Source: an uncultured Clostridia bacterium
Lineage (GTDB): Bacteria > Bacillota > Clostridia > Christensenellales > UBA1242
Direction of reading: 5' to 3'
NCBI GenBank assembly: GCA_944359935.1
Contig: CALVTD010000004.1
Coordinates: 1-43,284 of the forward strand
DNA: 43,284 nucleotides
The notes under the pieces: generated by a model
Told to the model about the DNA's origin: nothing
Seen by the model: the letters and a program-made list of their open reading frames with translations, nothing else
Database searches by the model: none
Position numbers and translations under genes: made by a program
Shown here: in pieces, positions 13,501-21,533 of the stretch
Position numbering within the stretch: position 1 is the first letter of the stretch
Layout: each line of letters opens with the position of its first letter

Positions 13501-13782
13501 ATGCCTAAATATGAATTGCTTTTCATTATTGCACCTGATGCAAGCGAAGAAAAAAGAGAAGAAATCATCGAAAAGTTTAAATCTCTTATTCAAAGCAAAG
13601 GCGGAAATGTTGAGGGCGTAGAAAAATGGGGGATGAAAAAACTTGCTTACCCTATCAACTTCAAAAACGAAGGCTTCTATGTTCTTATCAAAGCACAAGT
13701 GCCTGCAACAGAAGTGGATGCGATAAGCAAACTTATGAACATCACAGACGGCATTATGCGTCATCAATTTGTTAGAATTTAA
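13501..13782 (+). CDS. rpsF: 30S ribosomal protein bS6
   Basis: A 93-residue bS6, which binds the 30S platform together with bS18. The start MPKYELLFIIAPDASEEKRE at 13501 is chosen because AAGGAGG precedes it and the family begins with this strand; an upstream ATG in frame (13462) would run through the leader. Later signatures are GMKKLAYPINFKNEGFYVLI and the C-terminal strand ITDGIMRHQFVRI. Length is normal. It leads the rpsF-ssb-rpsR operon, the conserved order in bacteria, with ssb 20 bases downstream. Confidence 0.95.
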   Translation: MPKYELLFIIAPDASEEKREEIIEKFKSLIQSKGGNVEGVEKWGMKKLAYPINFKNEGFYVLIKAQVPATEVDAISKLMNITDGIMRHQFVRI

Positions 13783-13802
13783 CATTTAATTAGGAGAAAA
13801 TT

Positions 13803-14216
13803 ATGAACAAAGTTATTTTAATTGGAAATCTTTCAAAAGACCCTGAACTTGCAACCACAAACGGTGGAGTTTCAGTTTGCAGATTTACAATCGCTGTTCA
13901 AAGAAGATTTCAAAATGCTGAGGGCGAAAGAGATGCCGATTTCATCAATGTTGTTGTATGGCGCGGACAAGCCGAAAATTGCCATAAATATTTGAAAAAA
14001 GGTTCTAAATGTGCTGTTGAAGGAAGAATTCAAACTTCATCATACGAGGCACAGGATGGAACAAGAAGATATGTAACAGAAGTTGTTGCAGATAATGTTG
14101 AATTTGTTGGAACGAGACAGAGAGAGGATGGAGATGCTCCGGTGGCTGCAAAATCACAGTCAGCAAAACCAGTTGCAGACCTTGAACCTATCGATGACGA
14201 CTCGCTTCCATTCTAA
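13803..14216 (+). CDS. ssb: Single-stranded DNA-binding protein
   Basis: A 137-residue SSB. The OB-fold begins MNKVILIGNLSKDPELATT and includes FTIAVQRRF, DFINVVVWRGQAENCHKYLK and VEGRIQTSSYEAQDGTRRYV (residues 1-105). A short flexible linker follows and the protein ends in the acidic tip DDDSLPF, which recruits replication and repair proteins; the usual tip is DDDIPF. Length is on the short side because of the compact linker. The tetrameric protein coats single-stranded DNA in replication. TAGGAG precedes the ATG, and the gene sits between rpsF and rpsR as in most bacteria. Confidence 0.96.
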   Translation: MNKVILIGNLSKDPELATTNGGVSVCRFTIAVQRRFQNAEGERDADFINVVVWRGQAENCHKYLKKGSKCAVEGRIQTSSYEAQDGTRRYVTEVVADNVEFVGTRQREDGDAPVAAKSQSAKPVADLEPIDDDSLPF

Positions 14217-14228
14217 AAGGAGAGAAAA

Positions 14229-14486
14229 ATGAGCGAAGTTAAAGTTGAAGAAAAGCCAGCAAAGAAATTCCGCAAACCATCTAAAAAGAAAGTTTGCGCA
14301 TTCTGCGTTGCTGGTGAAAAAGAGATAGACTATAAAGATGTTGCTAAACTTAAAAAATTCATAACCGAGAAAGGAAAGATTTTGCCAAGAAGACAAACTG
14401 GTGTATGTTCTCATCACCAAAGAAAACTTGCCCTTGCAATTAAGCGTGCAAGAAATGTGGCACTTCTTCCATTTGTTGGCGACTAA
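14229..14486 (+). CDS. rpsR: 30S ribosomal protein bS18
   Basis: An 85-residue bS18. A lysine-rich N-terminus is followed by the family signatures [37 protein letters not shown] and the helix [20 protein letters not shown]. It binds the 30S platform as a partner of bS6. The cysteines CAFC plus the later C and H resemble the zinc-binding (C+) type of bS18. AAGGAG precedes the ATG; it begins 12 bases after the ssb stop. Confidence 0.95.
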   Translation: MSEVKVEEKPAKKFRKPSKKKVCAFCVAGEKEIDYKDVAKLKKFITEKGKILPRRQTGVCSHHQRKLALAIKRARNVALLPFVGD

Positions 14487-14497
14487 GGAGGCGTGAA

Positions 14498-14704
14498 ATG
14501 AAAGAAAACATTCATCCAGATTATCATGAGGTTACTGTAACCTGCGCATGTGGCAACACTTTTAAAACTCGTTCAACTGTTAAAGGCGACACTTTAAGCG
14601 TGGACATTTGCAACAAATGCCACCCATTCTTCACTGGTAAGAAGAAAATCGTTGACGCCAGCGGAACAGTTGATAAGTTCAAGAAAAAATATGGTCTTGA
14701 CTAA
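14498..14704 (+). CDS. rpmE: 50S ribosomal protein bL31 (zinc-binding form)
   Basis: A 68-residue bL31: [20 protein letters not shown], then [20 protein letters not shown] and [20 protein letters not shown]. The CxC and CxxC cysteines mark the zinc-binding C+ form, which helps bridge the ribosomal subunits. AAGGAGG precedes the ATG. It is the last gene of the rpsF transcript, ending seven bases before an intrinsic terminator; in many Bacillota rpmE instead heads the yqhQ-prmC-prfA block, which follows directly here. Confidence 0.95.
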   Translation: MKENIHPDYHEVTVTCACGNTFKTRSTVKGDTLSVDICNKCHPFFTGKKKIVDASGTVDKFKKKYGLD

Positions 14705-14710
14705 AACAAA

Positions 14711-14731
14711 ACTCCCAAACGGGAGTTTTTT
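14711..14731 (+). terminator. Terminator of rpsF-rpmE operon
   Basis: ACTCCC (14711-14716) pairs with GGGAGT (14721-14726), extended by flanking A/T pairs and followed by six T. Confidence 0.88.
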
Positions 14732-14769
14732 AATTGTGTAAAATCTTTATTTCTGTCAAAAATTAAAGC

Positions 14770-16488
14770 ATGAAAGAATTCTTTTTTCCGTGTTCTATTG
14801 GGGTGCGCTGTCAAACCTCAAAGCGATACGCCCTGGCCGTGATTGACGAGCGAGGCGCGAAACGACTTAGAAGTGGACGCACAAAAAATAAGATAATTTT
14901 ATGGAATTTTCCAATTTTTAGGGGAATTTCTTACTTTTTTGCTTCAATTATTGCACTTTTGTGTGCATTTTGGGATTCCACAAAACTTTCCTCACAACCT
15001 CTGCCTAGCACCGGGGTCAGCGAAAAAATTGCAGGCAAACTTAACATAAAAAAAGAAAGCGTGATTATTTCAATTTTGCTGCTGGTGAGTTTGGTTATCG
15101 CGCTGATAATCTTTGGATATGTGCCAACAAAACTTTCATTTGTTTTTATTGGCATGAGCATGAATTTTGCACTAAGAAATTTTTTGATTGCGCTTGTTAA
15201 GGTGGCTCTTTTTTATTTGATTTTGCTTATCTTGCGCTTTATTCCTGCAATGCAAGATTTGTATAAATTCAATGGCGCTTGCAATCAAGTTAGGCTTAGG
15301 CAGGGCAGCACGATTAAATCTGGCAAGGCAGATTATCACACGCCGTTTAATGTGCTGAATATAATAATTTTTACTTTTCTTTTATCCATGTTTGTGATAA
15401 CATGTGTAGGGATAAGCATTGCTGCGCACTGGAATTTTTTAATAAACCTTGCGCTCTTTCTGCTTTGCGCAGGGGTGGCTTTTGAAATTTGCTTGCTTTT
15501 CGAAAAACTTCCTGCGCTTAGAATGATTGCGCTGGTTACAGACTTTTTTGTTTCTGCCAAACCAAGCACAACGCATGACGAAATTGCCAGGGTGGCGCTT
15601 AACGAAGCAAGGCTTTCCACAGGAGAAAAACAGTTGAACGACGACAAAATTTCGCTTTCAGCGCTGCTTGCAGAGATGCAGACAGAACTTGAAAAGGCGG
15701 GCAAATATGAAAAAAGCGATGTGGAGTGGATCATCGCCACCGTGCTTGGGGTGTCAAGGGCGGAGGCTAAACTCACAAAGTTTTTCACGCCAAAACAGGC
15801 GCAAGAAATTTTAAAAGCAACCGCCATGCGCGCCGCTGGCAAGCCGCTTTCTGCGATTTTTGGATTTGTGGAGTTTTATGGGTTAAGGTTTGATGTAAAC
15901 AAAAAAGTGCTTGCGCCAAGAATGGAAACCGAAATTTTGGTGGAAGAGGCACTCAAACAGATAAACAACATAAAAAATGCTGAGGTTTTGGATTTGGGCA
16001 CAGGCAGCGGGGCGATTGCGGTGAGCATCGCAAAATTTTCAAATGCCAAGGTTTGTGCAATAGATGTTTCAAAGCAGGCGCTGCAAACAGCCAAAAGCAA
16101 CGCTGAAAAAAATGGCGTAAAGGTGGAGTTTATTGAAAGCGACATGTTTTCAAAACTTAAAAATCGCAAAAAGTTTGACGTGATTGTTTCAAACCCTCCG
16201 TATATTAGAACTCTGGATATTGCAGGACTAGATGAAGAGGTGCGAAGTTATGACCCTGCTCTTGCACTGGATGGCGGCGAGGACGGGCTGAAATTTTACA
16301 GAATTATTGCCTCGCAGGCGCCGCAGCATCTTAAAAAAGGTGGCTGGCTGTTTTTGGAAATAGGGCAAGGACAGTTTAAAGATGTGGAAAAACTGCTGCA
16401 AGAGGCGGGATTTGTTGACATCTCGTCAAAAAAAGATTATGCTAAAATAGTTAGGGTGATTAGGGCAAAATATGATAAACGCAAATGA
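14770..16488 (+). CDS. prmC: Fused DUF1385 (YqhQ-like) membrane domain and PrmC release-factor methyltransferase
   Basis: A 572-residue fusion. Residues about 10-275 are a degenerate DUF1385/YqhQ: KRYALAVIDERGAKRLRSG, the WNFPIFRGISYFFASI segment, several membrane helices and FNGACNQVRLRQGS in place of the usual FHGAEHK-type motif; the N-terminal GGQAVMEGVMMRG motif is missing. Residues about 290-572 are PrmC, which methylates the GGQ glutamine of release factors with SAM: a helical N-domain, the SAM motif VLDLGTGSGAIAVSIA and the substrate motif NPPY (residue 475). In related genomes DUF1385 and prmC are separate neighbours, so this looks like a true fusion; no stop or frameshift separates them. 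The start has no Shine-Dalgarno sequence, so the exact N-terminus is uncertain. Overlaps prfA by 17 bases. Confidence 0.88.
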   Translation: MKEFFFPCSIGVRCQTSKRYALAVIDERGAKRLRSGRTKNKIILWNFPIFRGISYFFASIIALLCAFWDSTKLSSQPLPSTGVSEKIAGKLNIKKESVIISILLLVSLVIALIIFGYVPTKLSFVFIGMSMNFALRNFLIALVKVALFYLILLILRFIPAMQDLYKFNGACNQVRLRQGSTIKSGKADYHTPFNVLNIIIFTFLLSMFVITCVGISIAAHWNFLINLALFLLCAGVAFEICLLFEKLPALRMIALVTDFFVSAKPSTTHDEIARVALNEARLSTGEKQLNDDKISLSALLAEMQTELEKAGKYEKSDVEWIIATVLGVSRAEAKLTKFFTPKQAQEILKATAMRAAGKPLSAIFGFVEFYGLRFDVNKKVLAPRMETEILVEEALKQINNIKNAEVLDLGTGSGAIAVSIAKFSNAKVCAIDVSKQALQTAKSNAEKNGVKVEFIESDMFSKLKNRKKFDVIVSNPPYIRTLDIAGLDEEVRSYDPALALDGGEDGLKFYRIIASQAPQHLKKGGWLFLEIGQGQFKDVEKLLQEAGFVDISSKKDYAKIVRVIRAKYDKRK

Positions 16489-17557
16489 AATTTTACAAAA
16501 AACATTAAAAATTAGGCAAAGAAGTGATGAATTATCGCAACTTATTTCATCACCTTCTGTCATTGCGGATAATAAAAGTTGGCGCGCGCTTGCAAAGGAA
16601 CACGCCTCACTGCAAGACATCGTTGAGGCATCTCAAAAACTTGAAAAGGCATTAAATGATTTGCAGCAGTGTGAAAAAGACAGGGATGCCGAGCACGACC
16701 ACGAACTTAAAGCAATGTTTGAAGAAGAGTGCGAAAAATTGCAAAAGAGCATTGAAGAACTTTGCGAGCAAATTAAAATTTTGCTTTTGCCAAAGGACGA
16801 AAACGATGACGGAAACATCATCATGGAAATTCGTGCTGCCGCGGGCGGCGAAGAAAGTGCACTTTTTGCAACCGAACTAATGAGAATGTATACTCACTAT
16901 GCAGAAAAACATCGCTGGAAAGTTGAACTTATGGATGTCAACGAAACCGAACTTGGCGGAATTAAGGAAGTTACATTCATCGTGCAGGGCAAGGGTGCAT
17001 ATAGCAGGCTGAAATATGAGGCTGGCGTGCACAGGGTGCAAAGGGTTCCAGAAACCGAGTCGCAGGGGCGCATTCACACTTCAACCGCAACAGTTGCCGT
17101 GCTGCCGGAGATTGAAGAGGTTGACTTTGAAATTTTAGACAGCGATTTGAGAGTTGATACATACCGCGCCAGTGGTGCAGGTGGTCAACACATCAACAAA
17201 ACCGACAGCGCCATTCGCATCACACACATTCCAACAGGCATTGTTGTAACCTGCCAAGATGAGCGCAGCCAAATCAAAAACCGCGAAAAAGCAATGCGCA
17301 TTTTGCAGAGTAAACTTTACGAACTCTATCAATCGCAGAAAGAGAAGGAGTTTAAAGATAACCGCCGCGCACAAGTTGGCACGGGAGATAGAAGCGAAAG
17401 GGTGCGCACTTACAACTATCCTCAGGGCAGGGTTACCGACCACCGCGTAAACGTTTCGTCATTTGACCTTGAAGGGGTGCTTAATGGTGATATTGACATA
17501 TTCATTGACGCACTTATTTTGAAAGATAGAACTCAAAAACTTGAAGAAGGCGAATAA
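16472..17557 (+). CDS. prfA: Peptide chain release factor RF-1
   Basis: A 361-residue class I release factor that reads UAA and UAG and triggers peptide release. The codon-recognition segment is HRVQRVPETESQGRIHTSTA, with PET in the place of the P-x-T tripeptide (RF1 type, not the SPF of RF2). The catalytic loop is YRASGAGGQHINKTDSAIR with the GGQ that PrmC methylates. The C-terminal RF1 end includes SERVRTYNYPQGRVTDHRVN. The start lies inside the end of prmC, so enzyme and substrate are translationally coupled. Length is normal. Confidence 0.97.
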   Translation: MINANEILQKTLKIRQRSDELSQLISSPSVIADNKSWRALAKEHASLQDIVEASQKLEKALNDLQQCEKDRDAEHDHELKAMFEEECEKLQKSIEELCEQIKILLLPKDENDDGNIIMEIRAAAGGEESALFATELMRMYTHYAEKHRWKVELMDVNETELGGIKEVTFIVQGKGAYSRLKYEAGVHRVQRVPETESQGRIHTSTATVAVLPEIEEVDFEILDSDLRVDTYRASGAGGQHINKTDSAIRITHIPTGIVVTCQDERSQIKNREKAMRILQSKLYELYQSQKEKEFKDNRRAQVGTGDRSERVRTYNYPQGRVTDHRVNVSSFDLEGVLNGDIDIFIDALILKDRTQKLEEGE

Positions 17558-17579
17558 AAAACGGGCTCTAGCCCGTTTT
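17558..17579. terminator. Bidirectional terminator between prfA and the glycosyltransferase gene
   Basis: AAAACGGGC (17558-17566) pairs perfectly with GCCCGTTTT (17571-17579) with a TCTA loop; T-runs follow on the plus strand, and A-runs before it act as T-runs on the minus strand. It serves both convergent genes. Confidence 0.85.
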
Positions 17580-18693
17580 ATTTTTTTACTTTTGAAATTA
17601 AAAAATCAACAATATTTTTTGAAGAGTAAGGTTTCCTTATTTTTTCAATGTTTTTTTTCATTTCTTCATATATTTTTGGATTATTTTTTAAATATTCAAC
17701 TTTATCGCCTGCATCGGTTATTTTATCAATTCCTAGACCGCAACCATTTTCTATAAAAAATTTTTTATTTATTTTTTCATTTAATATCATTTTTTCTCTT
17801 ATAATGAATGGTTTATTTATAGCGAATATTTCTGACAGTCCACAACCACCACATCTCGAAATTATTACGTCCGAGGCTTTCATGTACATATCAACATTAT
17901 TTACAAAACCTAAATTTACCACATTTGTTATTTTGTTCTTCTCTATATATTTTTTAATTTTCTCGTAATTTTTCTTATTTTTGCCATTTATTATGATAAT
18001 TTGCAAATTTTCATTCTTTTTTAATAGACTCTTTATAAGTTTTAATGTGTTGCCCAAACCATTTCCGCCACCTATATTCATCACAGTGAATTTGTTTTGT
18101 AGTTTTAGTTCTTCTCTTATTTTTTCTGTGTCGTATTGTTCATAAAATTCTGATTTTACAGGTATACCAGAGGTAATAATTTGTTTTTTTGTATAACCCT
18201 TTTTTAATAAATCATTAGTTGTGTTTTCAAGGGGTTGGAAAATATAATCAACGCCAGTTGAATGTTCCCAGTATGGAGCTAAACAAAAATCAAAAAGAAC
18301 GGTAGCAGTTATAATATTATTTTTAAGCATATTGTTTTTCTTCATGTAAGAAATGACACTGCTAGCATAACAATGAGTGCAAACTATAATATCAGGGTCA
18401 TAATTGTTGATCTGTTTTTTAAAATAATCAAGACAAGTTTTTACATAATTAGGGCATTTATCAGTTGTATGATTCACTTTTCTTAATTTATTCCAAACAA
18501 AATCGTAAATATGGGGTATATGTTTGCAAGCCCATAGAAACATTTTGTTTTCACGCGCTACGCGCTTTTCGTTATATCCAAACGTCTGAACAATTTTTGT
18601 TTCAACGCTATGATTTTGGAACGACTGAGCAAGAGATTTAGCCATCATATTATGACCCTCGCCACATGTCATAGTAAAAATTAAAGCCTTCAT
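17578..18693 (-). CDS. MGDG synthase/UgtP-like glycosyltransferase (GT28 family)
   Basis: A 371-residue GT-B protein. The N-domain begins MKALIFTMTCGEGHNMMAKS, the G-x-GH-N signature of MGDG-synthase-type enzymes such as UgtP, and continues with a DPDIIVCTHCYASSVISYMK acceptor-side region. The C-domain has FTVMNIGGGNGLGNTLKLIK and the nucleotide-sugar loop ISRCGGCGLSEIFAINKP. These enzymes transfer a sugar from UDP-sugar to diacylglycerol on the inner membrane face, making glycolipids and lipoteichoic-acid anchors; MurG-type activity is less likely. The coding is much richer in A/T and in AAA/ATT codons than its neighbours, which suggests recent acquisition. It starts 10 bases after rplI behind AAAGGA and is probably cotranscribed with it. 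Confidence 0.85.
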   Translation of the reverse strand: MKALIFTMTCGEGHNMMAKSLAQSFQNHSVETKIVQTFGYNEKRVARENKMFLWACKHIPHIYDFVWNKLRKVNHTTDKCPNYVKTCLDYFKKQINNYDPDIIVCTHCYASSVISYMKKNNMLKNNIITATVLFDFCLAPYWEHSTGVDYIFQPLENTTNDLLKKGYTKKQIITSGIPVKSEFYEQYDTEKIREELKLQNKFTVMNIGGGNGLGNTLKLIKSLLKKNENLQIIIINGKNKKNYEKIKKYIEKNKITNVVNLGFVNNVDMYMKASDVIISRCGGCGLSEIFAINKPFIIREKMILNEKINKKFFIENGCGLGIDKITDAGDKVEYLKNNPKIYEEMKKNIEKIRKPYSSKNIVDFLISKVKK

Positions 18694-18703
18694 GATTTTC
18701 CTT

Positions 18704-19144
18704 TTACTTAGATTTTATTGAAATATCGATCGTTGCCACAACTTGTGGGTGAAGTTTGATTTTTATTTTGTATTCACCAACTTCTTTAAGTGCGGGGCAG
18801 TCAATCTTTTTCTTATCTATTTGAAAGCCCATTTGCGAGAGTTTTTCGCTTATTTCTTTGCTGGTTACCGAGCCAAAACTTTTGCCGTTTTCGCCGCATT
18901 TAATTTCAAAGGTAAGCGTCAACTTATCCAGTTTTTGCTTTTCATCTTTGGCGGCTTGCAAAGCCTGTTCGGCATGATATTGCTCAGCCGAAATACGCTG
19001 GTTGTTCATGGAAAGCGCGCTGTTGTCGGCAACTTTTGCAAGGGAGTTTTTTAATAAGTAATTTTGTGCATAGCCGTTTGCAACTTCTTTTATTTCGCCT
19101 TTTTTTCCACAGCCTTTAACATCTTTTAACAATAAAACTTTCAT
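18704..19144 (-). CDS. rplI: 50S ribosomal protein bL9
   Basis: A 146-residue bL9. The N-terminal rRNA-binding domain starts [20 protein letters not shown] and continues [21 protein letters not shown] long connecting helix ([20 protein letters not shown]) leads to the C-domain with [20 protein letters not shown] and a strand pair near the end. It binds 23S rRNA at the base of the L1 stalk. AAGAGG precedes the ATG, with its own promoter upstream. Unlike many genomes it is not next to rpsR; here it leads a two-gene unit with a glycosyltransferase. Confidence 0.95.
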   Translation of the reverse strand: MKVLLLKDVKGCGKKGEIKEVANGYAQNYLLKNSLAKVADNSALSMNNQRISAEQYHAEQALQAAKDEKQKLDKLTLTFEIKCGENGKSFGSVTSKEISEKLSQMGFQIDKKKIDCPALKEVGEYKIKIKLHPQVVATIDISIKSK

Positions 19145-19162
19145 GTTTACCTCTTGACTAAA

Positions 19163-19191
19163 ATTTTACCTATAATTTGGTTAAAAGTCAA
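19163..19191 (-). promoter_or_regulatory. Promoter of rplI
   Basis: On the minus strand TTGACT (19191-19186), 17-bp spacer, TAAAAT (19168-19163). The start codon follows about 18 bases later. Confidence 0.75.
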
Positions 19192-19225
19192 ATAAATTGT
19201 AAACACTATTTGCTAGGAGATAAAT

Positions 19226-19537
19226 ATGGATATAAGATGCAGAAGGCTTGATTGTAAATTTAACGACCACTACACCTGCAAGGCAAAAAGTTTGGCTGTT
19301 TCAAAAAATGTTGTGTGTGAAATTTATCAAAAAGATAGTTCAAAACCTCGTGCAGAAAAGGACATCAGCATTTTTGAACGCACGCCCAAATTTGCGCCAC
19401 AGCGCGATTCAAAAACCATGAAAATTGAATGCGATGCCAAATGCCTGTTAAATCACGAGGGCATATGCGTGGCAAACGGCATAACTGTAAACGACTATCG
19501 TGGCAGGGCATATTGTCAAACCTTTATCAAAAAATAA
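19226..19537 (+). CDS. Small cysteine-rich protein, DUF1540-like tandem modules
   Basis: A 103-residue protein with two copies of a short cysteine module. The first is MDIRCRRLDCKFNDHYTCKA with a later C near residue 33. The second is MKIECDAKCLLNHEGICVAN, then NDYRGRAYCQTF. The order I-x-C-x-x-x-x-C-x-x-N-x-x-x-x-C-x-A ... C-x-x-F is that of DUF1540, probably a metal-binding knuckle of unknown role common in Clostridia. AGGAGA precedes the ATG. It is divergent from rplI and stands before an unknown 414-aa gene that has its own promoter. Confidence 0.75.
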   Translation: MDIRCRRLDCKFNDHYTCKAKSLAVSKNVVCEIYQKDSSKPRAEKDISIFERTPKFAPQRDSKTMKIECDAKCLLNHEGICVANGITVNDYRGRAYCQTFIKK

Positions 19538-19562
19538 CGATTTTTTCTAAAAGCAAAAATTC

Positions 19563-19591
19563 TTGCATTACTCTTAAAAATATAGTATAAT
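19563..19591 (+). promoter_or_regulatory. Promoter of the 414-aa gene
   Basis: TTGCAT (19563-19568), 17-bp spacer, perfect TATAAT (19586-19591). Transcription would start near 19598, leaving only about nine leader bases that include GGTG. Confidence 0.7.
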
Positions 19592-19606
19592 AGCCATAGG
19601 TGAAAT

Positions 19607-20851
19607 ATGGCAGAAACAAGACCTCAAAAAGTTTTTCTTAAAGTTTTTGGCAGCGAGGAAGTTTTGGAAAATCCTTCGCTGATAGATTATTATCGTCTGC
19701 ATCAGGTTGATGAAATATATTTCAACAAACTGCTGGGAGATTTTTCGCCAGAGGGCAAATATGACATCCCAGAAGAAACCAAAAAGTTGCTAATCAAGGT
19801 TAAAAAGTTGATCACCGAAGTTCCGCTTAATGCTTACCTTGCAACAAGCGAACTTAAATATGTGAAACTCAACTTTTCAGTTAAATATTGGAAGGGTGAA
19901 AATAATCAGGGCGTGGCAAATCTTTACTTGGTTGAAAAATTGAATGATGCGGAACTTGTGTGTTTCATTGCGCAGTATGTAAGTGAGTATGGCGAAGATT
20001 TTAAAGAGCGCGTAAAAAAAGCCTTCAATCTTTTTAATGAGGTTGAGGAATTTGAAGATGAATATTCACAAAAGATAGATGAAATTTTTGAGCAGCAAAA
20101 GCAAAAGCAGGCAGAGAGAGAATATATTGTTGAAATTCAAGCGGAATTTTATATTAAAGAAATGCTAAAACTGCTGGAAAACAGCGGCGAGCAGGGCAAG
20201 GCGGTGCTGGCAGAGTTTAAGCCGCATATGGAAAACATGCTTGCACAAACAAACAAGAGCGGTGTGTTTGCATTATTGAGGCTTCATTTAGACAGACAGA
20301 TTATCAAGCACGGCGGATTTAATAAATTTGCAGAGGAAAACCCAGATTTTATCAAAGTTTCGCTGATTTTTTCAAAGCCGGTGAAAAGGTTTGACACGGT
20401 GTCAAAAAAACTTGACGATGCTCAGGCTCCAAAGCCATATCAAGCGGCAAAGCCTGCGTCAGGTGTAGCAAAAAAATCCGGCCCAAGCAAGCCGATTATC
20501 GTAATCCCAAAGGCTAAAAACAAACTGCAAGAGGTAAGGTCATATATAAAAATGCCGGGAGGAGGCAAGGGCGGTGCTGGCAATAAAATAAACGCCAAAA
20601 TTACTGGCCCGCAAAATGTGGAATTGCCAAAAGAGGGTTTGTTGCAGCCTGTGCAAGCACCACAGCCTGTTCAAATGCAAGAGGCGTCTAACGGCAATTT
20701 TAAAGACATGTTGCTAAGCAGTGCGGACGGCAGGTTGGATTCCTGTGCAGAAAAAAGCTTGCAAACATTTATGCATAATGCTGGGAAAATTGAAGGAGAT
20801 GGTCTGCTTTTTAGTAAACCAAAAAGCCATGATTTTGATTTAAGTAGATAA
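19607..20851 (+). CDS. Unknown 414-aa protein with helical core and Pro/Gly/Lys-rich tail
   Basis: No family is recognised. Residues 1-130 mix strands and helices (KVFLKVFGSEEVLENPSLID, LKYVKLNFSVKYWKG). Residues 130-265 are strongly charged and helical, with an acidic coiled-coil-like segment EVEEFEDEYSQKIDEIFEQQ. Residues about 275-375 are low-complexity and rich in Lys, Pro, Ala and Gly (PGGGKGGAGNK), probably disordered. The last 40 residues are again more ordered. There is no signal peptide or membrane segment, so it is probably cytosolic. The gene has its own promoter, a very short leader and a terminator, so it stands alone. Confidence 0.75.
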   Translation: MAETRPQKVFLKVFGSEEVLENPSLIDYYRLHQVDEIYFNKLLGDFSPEGKYDIPEETKKLLIKVKKLITEVPLNAYLATSELKYVKLNFSVKYWKGENNQGVANLYLVEKLNDAELVCFIAQYVSEYGEDFKERVKKAFNLFNEVEEFEDEYSQKIDEIFEQQKQKQAEREYIVEIQAEFYIKEMLKLLENSGEQGKAVLAEFKPHMENMLAQTNKSGVFALLRLHLDRQIIKHGGFNKFAEENPDFIKVSLIFSKPVKRFDTVSKKLDDAQAPKPYQAAKPASGVAKKSGPSKPIIVIPKAKNKLQEVRSYIKMPGGGKGGAGNKINAKITGPQNVELPKEGLLQPVQAPQPVQMQEASNGNFKDMLLSSADGRLDSCAEKSLQTFMHNAGKIEGDGLLFSKPKSHDFDLSR

Positions 20852-20877
20852 AAAATGAAGCCGTTCGGCTTCATTTT
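20852..20877. terminator. Bidirectional terminator, perfect 11-bp stem
   Basis: AAAATGAAGCC (20852-20862) pairs with GGCTTCATTTT (20867-20877) with a GTTC loop. It serves the 414-aa gene and the convergent gene ending at 20876. Confidence 0.88.
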
Positions 20878-21376
20878 ATTTTGAAAGTTTATTTGCATTT
20901 TTTTCTATATTGCTGTTTAAAGTGTTGATTTGTGATGTGATTGCGTTTGTGATTTGCTCGCCTGAAACCAAGTTTAATTCAGCAGGGGATTTGAAATTAT
21001 ACACATTTCCATTTAAACTCATGGTTGAATCAATCAGTTTTTCTATGTCGAACACCTCAGTTTGTGCCTGATTGCTAAAATACATGCGTCTGCCTTCCTT
21101 GGTTGGGAAATAGTTTTTAAATGGTTTAAAACACGGATATTCTTTGATTATATCAAAATTCTTTACATATAAATTTAAAAATATTCTGCATTTCTTTTCA
21201 AGTTCTACATTTTCAGAACCAAAGAAGTAATATTTTCTGTCTAAGTTAAGCCACTCTCTTTGTGGATCGGAAACAGGCTCGTCATAATAATACGAACGCA
21301 TAATGTCCATGCAAAGATGGGTAAGTTCTTTTTTATTTGATGAATCTGTGTTGATTATATATGGTTGTCCTTGCAT
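20876..21376 (-). CDS. Hypothetical 166-aa protein
   Basis: No family is recognised. The ATG at 21376 follows GGAG and lies a short way after a strong promoter (21397-21425). The N-terminal half contains tyrosine-rich segments (MDIMRSYYYDEPVSDPQREW, LNLDRKYYFFG) and a single hydrophobic helix (KKCRIFLNLYVKNFDIIKEY). The C-terminal 50 residues are helical and rich in Asn, Ser and Leu. There is no signal peptide. The gene's stop lies inside the shared bidirectional terminator. It is divergent from the flippase gene and appears monocistronic. Confidence 0.65.
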   Translation of the reverse strand: MQGQPYIINTDSSNKKELTHLCMDIMRSYYYDEPVSDPQREWLNLDRKYYFFGSENVELEKKCRIFLNLYVKNFDIIKEYPCFKPFKNYFPTKEGRRMYFSNQAQTEVFDIEKLIDSTMSLNGNVYNFKSPAELNLVSGEQITNAITSQINTLNSNIEKNANKLSK

Positions 21377-21396
21377 AATTTACTCCTTACGCCTTG

Positions 21397-21425
21397 ATTA
21401 TAACACAAAAGTTTTAATTTGTAAA
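21397..21425 (-). promoter_or_regulatory. Promoter of the 166-aa gene
   Basis: On the minus strand TTTACA (21425-21420), 17-bp spacer, perfect TATAAT (21402-21397). Confidence 0.78.
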
Positions 21426-21509
21426 TACCTCTTTTTAAAATTTTTTATTCGATAATGTGGATGAATACACTTATAAACGGCTGCTAGCCATTTTTAAGGC
21501 ATAACTTTT

Positions 21510-21515
21510 TATAAT
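21510..21515 (+). promoter_or_regulatory. -10 box of the flippase gene
   Basis: A perfect TATAAT, 18 bases before the ATG at 21534. The -35 region is weak. The predicted start (about 21522) would leave a 12-base leader without a Shine-Dalgarno sequence. Confidence 0.5.
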
Positions 21516-21533
21516 GTGTGCACACTAACTTTT

